Below the pieces are notes generated by a model that had not been told where the DNA came from, searched no databases, and saw only the letters and a program-made list of their open reading frames with translations. From Fallopia convolvulus (taxonomy: Eukaryota > Streptophyta > Magnoliopsida > Caryophyllales > Polygonaceae), in NCBI GenBank assembly GCA_964016875.1, contig OZ024735.1, positions 11,827,338 to 11,891,337 of the forward strand: a DNA stretch of 64,000 nucleotides, in the 5' to 3' direction. The position numbers were made by a program, and so were the translations under genes. Shown one piece after another: positions 21,249-32,138 of the stretch; within the stretch, counting starts at the first letter, position 1, and each line of letters opens with the position of its first letter.

Positions 21249-22518
21249 ATGGTGATCCCGAATGAGCCTAACCCGGCTGAACTGAACCTTTCTAAGGAGG
21301 CAATCGATTTCATCAGGTTTTCTATTAGTGATAGTGTACGAGATGGTCAAGCTCGAGCTGTAGAGTTGGCCACGGCTGCAATAAATCCACAATTGCAGCG
21401 TCTAGAGGAGCAACTTGCCACTTTGATTGAGTCATCTCAAGGAAGTCATAAGGTTGCCCCTGCAATAGAGCTTACAAGTGACCCAAATCAAGCCTCAATT
21501 AGCGACAAAGGCAAGCAACAAGCAGTTGATGAAGTGCATGATGTGCTTGCTAGCTACAACAAAGATCAAGACCCCCCGACTCACTATTCCCCCACGGCAG
21601 GCCGAGGCAGAGGACGAGGCTTTGGGACGAGGATTCCACCTGTTACTCATCAACAGCTCTATAATCAGCCAACAAACCGGTATCCTCAAGCCACTCATCA
21701 TCAACAACAACAATACAACAATCCTTATGATGATGTGACTTATGGCTACACCGGGGAAGAAAGGCGCCCATGGCATCCTCCCATTGATGATTTCTACAAC
21801 CAAGCTGAGGTTGTAGAGGATATTCCACCAGCTTATGGAGTACAAAGGCCGAACAACAACAACACCGCTAACCAAACCGTCAATCAGATTGGTAAGCGTG
21901 ATATAAAGATCAAGATAGAGCCATTCAGTGGAGAGCTTAATCCAGAGAAATATCTAGAGTGGGAACAAGCTACAAACTTCATTCTAGATCACATGGGCTA
22001 TGAAGAATGGGAGAAAGTTGTTGTTGTTGTTATCCACTTTGTTGGGACCGCTAGAAATTGGTGGTTCAGAATGAAGGAGGATCGAATTAGAAAGGCCTTA
22101 CCACCAATTGAAACTTGGGGCCAGCTGAAGTTTGTAATGAGGAAGAAATATGTGCCTGAAGAGCATACTGAGCACATGAGATTGAAAGTTTCCACATGCA
22201 AACAAGGTACCAAGTCTCCAACTGAGTACTTCAATGAGCTAGAGGATTTGAGCTTCAAAGCGGGAATTCTTCATTCCCAACGGTCTCTAAGGACCCAATT
22301 CATGGCTGGACTGAATGAAAGCATCAAAGACACATTGGAGATTCAACAAATTAAGGATCTCAATGCCTTAGTACATTCAACCCAACTACTTTATGAGCAA
22401 CAACAAAGGAAGAAGAAGGAAGCTTTGAATGCACCAAAAAGGTATGTTTCGAATCCTAGTTCAAATTCCAATTCTTATTCTTCTAACCCTTCTATGCAGC
22501 AAAAGGTAGCTTCTAGCT
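21249..22518 (+). pseudogene. E4 gag, N-terminal part
   Basis: This is an open frame from the conserved AACAATGG start through the capsid-type gag domain (WWFRMKEDRIRK) to NPSMQQK. It is interrupted at 22518 by a solo LTR; the target duplication TAGCT is at 22514-22518. The zinc knuckle and protease continue after 23691. Without the LTR the reading frame would still meet a nonsense codon near 23717 (TAA where E6 has CAA). Confidence 0.85.
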
Positions 22519-23690
22519 TGATGCAGTGAAGCTTGCCATGTCTCCAACCAACGTCGATGAGTTGATTCGAGTGCCTTCTGACGGACCAATTACAAGAAGT
22601 CGGGCTAAGAAGATTGCTCAAGGCACAACAACAATCTTGGTTCGATTGGCTGCAGTTCTTGAAGAGCCTAGCAAGACAAAGTGGGTCTCGTGCATTCGAC
22701 ATCAATTGAGCCCGGATTCCATGGATTAAATCAAGGGGGCCGAAAATCACTATTTCCTTATTTAGAAACATGTATTAGTTTGTCTCACTTTAGGGCTGAA
22801 TTTAGTAAGTGACCGGGTGAGATAAATTGGTACATGGGTCAAAGTCAACCCTTTGACTTGACCATTCTAAGTAAGAGAAAATATCTCTTAATTAAATAAT
22901 GTAGAGAAATCAATCAATAGGCGTGTTTTGCTTAATTAAATAATGTAGAGAAATCAATCAATAGGCTTATGTTAGTTGGTTGATATTCTCTCCCCTGGTT
23001 GTTAGAGATATTTTTAGTTTGTTTTGGATATTTTATAGTTGTTAGGATATTTTCCTTAAATAAATAAATCAGCCATGATTTATTTTATTTAAGGGAAATC
23101 TAGATAGATATTATTAGATATTTTATTATATTTTGGGAAGCAAGACAAGGAGGCCTAATCTATCTATTAGGGCCGGCCATGCCTTTGCCTTGCTCCCTAA
23201 GGATTAGCTTTGTATTTTGTTATTTATACTTTGCATTCTCATTAAATGAAAAATCAGCTTGAAAGAGATTAAACCCAAATTGGTTTAATCTATCTCTTGG
23301 GCTCAAAAACCAACATCTTGTGTTTGCTTGCGAGTGGCGTTCGAAATCATCATCATCATTCTCGAAATTCTTTCTCTTTGTTTGTTCGAAATTTGATTGA
23401 TTGGGTTTTCAATTAAGATTGTTCTAGAAGTGATTGTTAAAGATCATTCTAGTTAATCAATCAGATTTAGCGTTAGAGCCAATCTGATTGAACTATCAAA
23501 ATTGATTGTTCGATTTATCAAATCAGTTTGTTTGTTCTTAATTCATACTCGAGTTCTTCAAGTTACTTGCTCAATAAGTTTCTCACATTGAAAGCATTGT
23601 AGGATTGAATCTGAAGTTACAAGGCAAGATCGGGATTGTGTGGGTCATATACGAGGTTTCTACGGAGGATTCCGGGGCAATCACGTATCA
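22519..23690 (+). repeat. Solo type B LTR inserted in E4 gag
   Basis: This is a complete LTR (TGATGCAG...ACGTATCA, 1172 bp) with a perfect 5 bp target duplication TAGCT (22514-22518 and 23691-23695) and no internal region. It contains the TRSRAKK tail frame (22526-22729). It inserted after E4. Confidence 0.93.
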
Positions 23691-26600
23691 TAGCTCACCT
23701 AAACCAGCAAGTTTTTAAGGCCAAAGACGTCCCAACAATGCACCTCCAAATCAGCCAAGAGCACGAGATCTAGTGTGCTATAAATGTCAAGGAAGAGGTC
23801 ATTATGCCAAGGATTGTCCAAATCAGAAACAAGTGCTACTCACCACCAATGGAGGATATGTGAGTGATGAAGATATACCTCCAAATCAAGTGGAGCAGGA
23901 GAGTAACGGACAAAAGGAGGAGGACGTAGAGGCCATTGAACCTGATTGCACCGAACAACCTCTAACTTTGGTAACCATGCGTACTCTTACTTTAGAAGAA
24001 ACACCTAGGCTAGATCAAAGGAAAAATATTTTTCATACTAGGTGTACAGTAAAGAATCAAGTGTTATGCATGATAATTGATAGTGGTAGCTGCTGTAACA
24101 TTATTAATGCTAAGGTAGTTGATCACTTGCAATTAAAAACCCAACCTAGGGATACTAGTTATGGTCTAAATGGTATTAATGATTCTGATGGTCCTAACTT
24201 AGTTACTCATCAATGCTTAGTCCGTGTTTCCATAGGCAATTATGTGGATGATATCATGTGTGATGTGGTAAACATGGAATGCACTCATGTCTTGTTAGGT
24301 AGACCATGGTTATTCGATAGGAGAGTTATATGATGGCATGCTTAATACCTATTCGTTTAACTATGACGGGAGGAGAGTTTCTCTTCTACCATTGTCGCCC
24401 CAACAAGTTTTACAAGACCAGGTACGCAGAGACCAAGCTTGGGCACTTAGGCGTGCCAAGGAAGAGAAAAAGGAGGCTGAATAAGCGGCCAAGCTTGCGG
24501 CCCGGCGCTCGATGCCCGACGCACCATCAAAGACTAACGGCGTTTCCCAGTCTCCACCCGGGCATTCTGGCTCAAGTTTTAGGACAAAATCAAGAACGAG
24601 TGGAGCTACTGATTGGGACGAAACACGCCCAGAAAAAGTCCGTAAATCGTCAAAAGTGCCGAGCAACACTTCCAGCAGGTCGTCTGAGACTAAAACGGGG
24701 CTATCTCCCAAACCACTCGGGCATTTTCCCTCAAATTTTGGGATCAATTCAGAGACTCAGAGAGCTACATACTAGTATTTCTTTCCCTAACTCTTTTTGC
24801 TTACTTCTTATGAGGAAAGTCATACTTATTATTAGTCAAGATATTTCACATCTTCCAAAGTGTATTCAAGCTCTATTACAAGAATTTGAAGATGTGATGC
24901 CTGAAGAGTTGCCACAAGGACTTCCACCAATTAGAGGCATTGAGCATCAAATTGATTTGGTGCCCGACGCTTCTTTACCAAACCGTGCAGCCTATAGAGC
25001 AAGTCCAGAGGAGACCGTTGAGCTTCAAAGACAAGTGCAAGATCTCATGGACAAAGGCTATGTGCGTGAATCCCTCAGCCCATGCGCGGTTCCGGTGATT
25101 TTGGTGCCAAAGAAGGATGACACATGGAGAATGTGTGTTGATTGCAGGGCGATCAACCAAATAACAGTTAAGTACCGTCATCCCATTCCTAGATTAGATG
25201 ATATGCTTGATGAATTGCATGGTGCTAATTTCTTTTCTAAGATTGATTTAAGAAATGGGTACCATCAAATTAGGATGAGGGAAGGGGATGAATGGAAAAC
25301 TGCCTTTAAAACTAAGTATGGTTTATATGAATGGTTAGTAATGCCTTTTGGATTAACTGATGCACCTAGTACTTTCATGAGGCTTATGAACCATGTTCTA
25401 AGAAGATACTTAGGTAAATTTGTTGTTGTCGACTTTGATGATATCTTAGTCTATAGCAAAACCTTGCATGAACATGTAGATCATCTTAGGGCTGTTTTGG
25501 ACACTTTAAGGTTAGAAAAGCTTTATGTTAACTTGAAAAAGTGTTCTTTTTGCTCGGAGTCTACCATTTTTCTTGGTTTTGTTGTGTCTAAAGGTGGATT
25601 GAATAATGAAGACAAGATCAAGGCAATCAAGGAATGGCCCCAGCCGACTACACCAACAATGGTGTGCTCTTTTCTCGGCTTGGCTAGCTTCTACAGGAGG
25701 TTTGTGTGTGAATTTAGCACAATTGCAGCCCCTCTCCATGAGCTTAAAAAGAAGGATTCAGCATTCAAATGGAGTGAGCAACAAGAGAACGCCTTCAACA
25801 CCTTGAAGGACAGATTATGCCACGCCCCAGTACTCCAGCTCCCTGACTTCTCCAAGGCATTCGAGATAGAGGTGGACGCTTCTGGACATGGCATAGGAGG
25901 CGTGCTCTTGCAAGACAAGAAACCCATAGCTTATTTTAGTGAGAAGCTTAGTGGGGCTGAGTTGAATTACCCTACTTATGATAAAGAGATGTATGCTTTA
26001 ATTAGGGTTTTGAAAACTTGGTCTCATTATTTGTGGCCTAAGGAGTTTGTAATCCATTCTAATAATGAGGCCTTGAAGTACTTGAAAGGCCAATCCAGAC
26101 TCAACAGGCGACATGCAAGATGGGTTGAATTTATGGAGACCTTCCCTTATGTTGTAAAACATAAGAAAGGCAAAGAGAATGTGGTAGCTGACGCCCTTCC
26201 TCGCAGGTATGTTCTCTTGAACCAATGTGATGTTAAGATCCTTGGATTTGCAATGATTAAGGAATTGTATGCTAGTGATCCTCACTTTGCTGAAATTTAT
26301 AAGAATTGCATGTCTAGGGGAGAAATAGATACCTACTTTATTGATGATGGATACTTGTTTAAAGCGGGTAAATTGTACATTCCTTCATCTAGTATACGTA
26401 GGCTTCTAACTAAAGAGGTTCATGATTCAAGAGGACATAGGGGTTTAGAAAAGACTTTAGAAGGATTAAAAGAACACTACTTTGGCCTAAAATGAGTAAC
26501 TATGTGCTTAGATTTGTCAAGAGTTGTGTTGTTTGTGCTAAAGCTAAGTCTAGACTTAATCCCCATGGTTTGTACCAGCCTTTGCCTATTCCTAGTTCAC

Positions 26601-27706
26601 CTTGGGAGGACATTTCTATTGACTTCATTGTAGGATTGCCTAGAGCTAGGAAGGGTAGAGATTCTATCTTTGTAGTGGTAGACCGTTTTTCCAAAATGGC
26701 TCATTTTATTCCTTGTCACACGACTGATGATTCTGTGCATGTTGCTGATTTGTTCTTTAGAGAAGTTGTTAGATTGCATGGCATTCCTTGTTCTATTGGT
26801 TCACATCGTGATGCTAAGTTTTAGAGTTATTTTTGGAAGAGTCTGTGGTCTAAGTTGGGAACTAAATTGCTATTTTCTACCTCATGTCATCCACAAACTG
26901 ATGGGCAAACTGAAGTTACTAATAGAACGTTAGGGGTTTTACTTAGAACTATGCTTAAAGCTAACCTCAAACGTTGGGAAGATGTTTTGCCTTTTGTGGA
27001 GTTTGCTTATAACATGTCAATCCATTCAGCTACAAAGATGACCCATTTTGAGGTCGTTTATGGGCTGAATCCGAGGACTCCGGTGGATTTGACGCCTCAG
27101 CCATACAAGGGAAAAGAGAGTTTTAAAGCTGACAAACGGGCTGAGTTTGTGAAGAAGCTACATGAGAGGAAAAAGATGCACTTGGAGAGAAAATCCATGA
27201 AGTACAAGGCCCATGCTGATAAGGGTCGGAAACAGGTTATCTTTGAAGAAGGAGATCTTGTTTGGGTGCATCTAAGGAAGGAAAGGTTCCCAAATCAAAG
27301 GAAGAACAAGTTAGATCAGAGAGGAGATGGACCATTTCGTATCAACAGAAGGATCGGCCCTAATGCATATCATGTTGACATGCCTGGTGAGTATGGTGTC
27401 CATCCGACTTTTAATGTGGCTGATCTATCTCTTTATGTGCCAGATTTTGATTCCGACGTCGAATCAGAGACGATTCGAGCTCAAGTGGAGGAGAATGATG
27501 CAGTGAAGCCTACCATGTCTCCAACCGACATCGATGAGTTGATTCGAGTGCCTTCTGACGGACCAATTACAAGAAGTCGAGCTAAGAAGATTGCTCGAGG
27601 CACAACAACAATCTTGGTTCGATTGGCAGCTGTTCTTCAAGAGCCAACCAAGGCTAAGTGGGTCTCGTGCATTCGACATCAATTGAGCCCGAATTCCATG
27701 GATTAA
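23691..27706 (+). pseudogene. E4 gag C-term, protease, RT, RNase H, integrase
   Basis: The frames follow one another: zinc knuckle and protease (23773-24333), linker/RT/RNase H/start of integrase (24330-26495), integrase core (26492-26824), and integrase C-terminus plus LTR tail (26855-27706). Lesions relative to E6 and E7: nonsense near 23717; 2-base deletion near 24331; deletion of about 80 bp in the linker near 24772 that restores frame; one-base deletion near 26481; nonsense near 26822. RT has DFDD in place of YFDD, and the second integrase catalytic Asp reads His (26804-26806). The frame crosses the polypurine tract (27483-27495) and ends 211 bp inside the 3' LTR, giving the tail VEENDAVKP...GPITRSRAKK...RHQLSPNSMD. 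Confidence 0.87.
27483..27495 (+). other. E4 polypurine tract
   Basis: AAGTGGAGGAGAA immediately precedes the 3' LTR and is itself part of the integrase coding frame. Confidence 0.75.
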
Positions 27707-28650
27707 TTCAAGAGGGCCGAAATTCACCTATTTCCTTATTTAGAAACATGTGTTAGTTTGTCTCACTTTAGGGCTGAATTTAGTAGGTGAACGGGTGAGA
27801 TAAATTGGTACATGGGTCAAAGTCAACCCTTTGACTTGACCAATCTAAGTAAGAGAAAATATCTTCTATTATTTTAATATAGACGTGTTTTGCTTATTAA
27901 ATAATGTAGAGAAATCAGCCAATAGGCTTATGTTAGTTGGTTGATCTTCTCTCTCTTGGTTGTTAGAGATATTTTAGTTTGTTTTAGATATTTTGAGTTT
28001 GTTAGGATATTTCCTTAAATAAATAAATTAGCCATGATTTATTTTATTTAAGGGAATCTAGATAGATAGTATTATAGATATTTTATTATATCTTGGGAAG
28101 CAAGACAAGGAGGCCAAATTCTATCTCCTAGGGCCGGCCACCTCTCTCCTTGCTCCCCAAGTAATAGCTTTTGTATTCTCTATTTATACTCTTGTTATTT
28201 CATTCAATAAAATCAGCTTGAGATGAGATAAACCCTAAGAAAGGTTTATGTCGTCCTTGGGCTCAAAACACGAGTGTCAATTGCTTGCAAAGCTGCGATC
28301 TTCAACATCATCATCTCGGCGATCTCTTTCTCTCTCTCTCTCTCTCGTGTTTTCGTTTGTTTGATTCATTGAATTGATCAATCAAGTTTAGTTCTAGTCG
28401 ATTCATATCAACTAGTTTATCAATTTGGATTAGCGTTCGAGCCATCCAAGTTGAACTATCTTATTTGATTCAATTAGTGTTTCGAAATCAGTTTTGTTAT
28501 TATTCAAGTTCGAGTTCTTCAAGTCCTTGTGAGACAAGTTTCTGACTTTGAAAGTGTTGTAGGGAAGAATCCAAAATTACAAGGCAAGATCGGGATCGTG
28601 TGGGTCATATACGAGGTTTCTACGAAGGATTCCGGGGCAATCACGTATCA
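27496..28650 (+). repeat. E4 3' LTR, type B
   Basis: It starts TGATGCAGTGAAGCC and ends CACGTATCA. Its first 211 bp are coding in frame with integrase. It contains a (TC)n run at about 28328-28346. Confidence 0.9.
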
Positions 28651-29977
28651 TTGGTGGAATATCATTAAATGGATCACACCAATACATCTTAATCCTGAAA
28701 ACAAAGCAATAAAACGAGAGAGAGTAGTGTGTTCCAAAAGCAAATCACACAAGCAATACCACACCTTAATCAAACCAAAACTTGCCTCAAAGCAATCCAA
28801 TCAACTTAATTCAGTTTTTGGGTTGAATTGAGGGAGTAAATGGGTAGATATGGTGTAGATATGGAATACTAATGATAAATAAAGGAAATATGCAGCTTAA
28901 GCAAATGGCAAGTATGCAATAAGACAAGCAATGCAAATAATCCCTTTGTGAGCTCTAAAACACATGCAATCTCTCAATTGACTCTATGCAAGTTAATAAA
29001 GCCAAATTCAAGCATGCAAGGACAGAAATATGGTAGGCTAAGTGACTTTTATTTCGTCACCCTTTTTCTTCAAAGTGATTTCTACTTAGCTATTTTTAAG
29101 CAAGCAGTCACTAGGGTTGAAAGTGGCTTAAAACTAGTTGGGGTAGATCACTTTTGCTTTTCTGATTTTTTATTTTTTTTTATTTTTTTTATCTAAGTGA
29201 CTTTACACTACCAATGAAACCAACTAGAAGCCAAATTAACAAGAGAAGATAGGGCTAGGTCGAAATTATGGAATGCAATGACAAAAATTAGCAAATATCA
29301 ACAATGCAATATGAATCTCTATTGATCATGCAACATGAAATAAGAACTCATAAAAATTGTAGGAAGACAAAAGCTAATCTATATTGCAACACAACTCAAC
29401 CAATTCAACCAAAAGCATGCAACAAATCCCTCAAAATCTCCTAAATGGTTAATTGCTTGGGGGGCAAGTAATTCAAGGGATTTAGGGTTTGGAGAGTGCT
29501 CGGTTGAGGTCTATGGTTAGGGTTTGTGGTTCAGTTCTAGGGTTTAGAGGCTGGTAGGGTTCGGTCTAGGGTTTCCTAATTAGGGCTAGGGTTTGCGAAT
29601 TTAGGGTTAGGGTTTGGATTGGCCGCCAATTAGGGTTAGGGTTACGAGGATGGGGGTAGGCGATCTAGGGTTTGGCTGGTCCGATTAGGGTAGGGTTAGT
29701 AGGGTTGGGTTCGGACAAGGATGGGGAATGGTGCGGCTCACAAGAGCGACACTAGATTGGGTGGTGGTGGGTGGTTCGTGGTGGTTAAGTGGCGGAAATA
29801 TGGTGGTGGTGACGGAAAAATTTCAGCTTTGGTCTCAAAAATTCAAACTTTTGGTAAAAGCGGGATTTCTGGGATCAAAAACTGAATCAAATCAACTAGA
29901 AAGCAAATTAAGGAAAGAAAATTTTACTTGGCGAGACGCTGGATTATGATACCACTTGTTGGTCTCTGAGTACCACT
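28651..29977 (-). mobile_element. E5: gag start and leader of a type C element
   Basis: On the minus strand the PBS region and leader run from 29977 down to a TTTTCAG near 28693. A short ORF start follows at 28686 (ATG, reading MYWCDPFNDIPP), which differs from both the autonomous and E3 Gag starts. It breaks off at the end of the E4 3' LTR. The leader holds TTAGGG-like repeats at about 29478-29702. Two PBS-like sequences are present as in E3 (29961-29975 and 29941-29954). No other gene is seen. Confidence 0.7.
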
Positions 29978-31184
29978 TGATACGTGATTGCCTCGGAATC
30001 CTCCTTGATAATCTCGTATATAACCCAACAAGTCCCGATCTTGCCAGTAACGAATGATCCAACCTGAATTTGCTTTAAAGTTAGTAACTTCCCAACAACA
30101 ATGAAACCGAATTGAATTGATTGATTTGAAGAACCGATCTGAAGTTATAGATATAATCAACTTTGATAGCTCAAACGGATTGACTCTAACGCTAAATCCG
30201 ATTGATTAACTAGTTTGATCTTTAATAATCAAAACTAGAACAATCTAATTGATCACACAATAAATCAGATTTGAAACAAAAGAGAAGAGATCGAAGTTGA
30301 ATGGATGATGATCGAATGAGGATGATGATGTCGAACTCTCCAATGCTGAAGTTGCAATCACACGTGTGTTTATTTTTGGCCCAAGAGATAGATTAAACCA
30401 ATTTGTGTTTAATCTCTCTCAAGCTGATTTTATTGAATTAAATAACAAGAGTATAAATAGAGAATACAAAAGCTATTACTTGGGGAGCAAGGAGAGAGGT
30501 GGCCGGCCCTAGGAGATAGAATTTGGCCTCCTTGTCTTGCTTCCCAAGATATAATAAAATATCTAATTAAATCTATCTAGATTCCCTTAAATAAAATAAA
30601 TCATGGCTGATTTATTTATTTAAGGAAATATCCTAACAAACTCAAAATATCTAAAAGATAATAAAAACATAGGAGAGAGAATAATCAACCACTAACATCA
30701 GCCTATGGTCGAAATCCTCTTAACATAAATAAATAAAAATCGTCCTTAATAAAATAATTAAAGATAGAAATTCAAACTAAAGATAAGATTCCCGTAAGAC
30801 TTGAACAACTCTCAGTAAATCCCATTTTTCGGTCCTTTTCTCTTGGATTCTTGATTTTATGTATACTAAAAAGTTGTAGAACTTTTAATTATCTTTCCAC
30901 CGAGTACTTATCGAACTTGAGATGAATTTTCTAGCCCAAGTTATTACCAGTTTACTGAGCATTGCTTTTAATTTGACGGGTTTCTTAACTTTCCGAACTT
31001 TGAAGACTTCATCCTCTTCCTTTGTGGCCTTGGACGCCACTGATGAATATCTTCAACAAATAAGATCAAGTCCTTGAATTTATTCTTGAACTTGAATGCC
31101 CGAGACCATGGAAAAGGTCTTGGTTTTGGCCTCTTAGACACCTTCTTTGCAAGCGTATTCTTCATAGTCCTTTGATCGCTATCA
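29978..31184 (-). repeat. E5 5' LTR, type C (1207 bp)
   Basis: On the minus strand it starts TGATAGCGATCAAAGG at 31184 and ends ACGTATCA at 29978. The 5' part encodes the arginine/lysine-rich Gag tail (30968-31165). The middle differs from types A and B, while the TATA/poly(A) region and the 3' part are shared. The right flank is leader sequence of E6 in the opposite orientation. Confidence 0.88.
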
Positions 31185-32138
31185 AAACCCTAGAGTCGAA
31201 CCCTAACACTTCGAACCCTAATCCAGCCGAGCACTCTCCAAACCCTAATTCCCTTGAATTACTTGCCCCCCAAGCAATTAACCATCTAGGAGATTTTAAG
31301 GGATTTGTTGCATGCTTTTGGTTGAATTGGTTGAGTTGTGTTGCAATATAGATTAGCTTTTGTCTTCCTACAATTTTTATGAGTTTTTATTGCATGTTGC
31401 ATGATCAATAGAGATTCATATTGCATTGTTGATAATTGCTGATTTTTGTCATTGCATCCCATAATTTCGACCTAGCCCTTTCTTCTTTTGTTAATTTGGC
31501 TTCTAGTTGGTTTCATTGGTAGTGTAAAGTCACTTAGATATAAAAAAAAAATTTAGCCTAGTTGTTTTCGTTTTTACCCTTGCATTCAGTTGTTGCATTG
31601 CGTTGCTTGTTTCTCAATTCTAGCACAAGAGTAGTTTGTGCATAAATTCAAAAAAAAAAAAATTCAGAAAAGCAAAAGTGATCTACCCCAACTAGTTTTA
31701 AGCCACTTTTAACCCTAGTGACTGCTTGCTTAAAAATAGTTAAGTAGAAATCACTTTGAAGAAAAATAGTGACAAAACAAAAAGTCACTTTTAGCCCACC
31801 ATATTTCTGTCCTTGCATGCTTAATTTGGCTTTATTAACTTGCATAGAGTCAATTGAGAGATTGCATGTGTTTTAAAGCTCATAGAGGGATTATTTGCAT
31901 TGCTTGTCTTATTGCATACTTGCCATTTGCTTAAGCAGCATATTTCCTTTATTTATCATTAGTATTCCATATCTACACCATATCTACCCATTTACTCCCT
32001 CAATCCAACCCAAAAACTGAATTAAGTTGATTGGATTGCTTTGAGGCAAGTTTTGGCTTGATCAAGGTGTGGTATTGCTTGTTGTGATTTGCTTTAGAAC
32101 ACACTACTCTCTCTACTTTCTTGCTTGTTTCAGGAACA
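31185..32138 (+). other. E6 leader, 3' part
   Basis: It begins in the telomere-like block (AACCCTAA units to about 31250) and continues through the conserved AT-rich leader to TTTCAG at 32128-32133. No gene is seen. Confidence 0.75.

Larger units (their letters stand above)
18760..28650 (+). mobile_element. E4: full-length CRM-like element with solo LTR in gag
   Basis: This has a 5' LTR (18760-19908), PBS, leader, gag-protease-RT-RNase H-integrase and a 3' LTR (27496-28650). A solo LTR (22519-23690) sits in gag. The two LTRs share private variants (for example CTCCTAGGGCCGGCCACCTC), which supports one element. The 5 bp flanks (GGCCA left, TTGGT right) do not match and the flanking sequences come from different minus-strand gene regions, so at least one flank was rearranged after insertion. 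Gag-Pol is broken by several lesions. Confidence 0.88.

Noticed and set aside
18755..28655. Target duplication around E4.
   Set aside because: The 5 bp flanks GGCCA and TTGGT do not match and the flanks belong to different gene regions.
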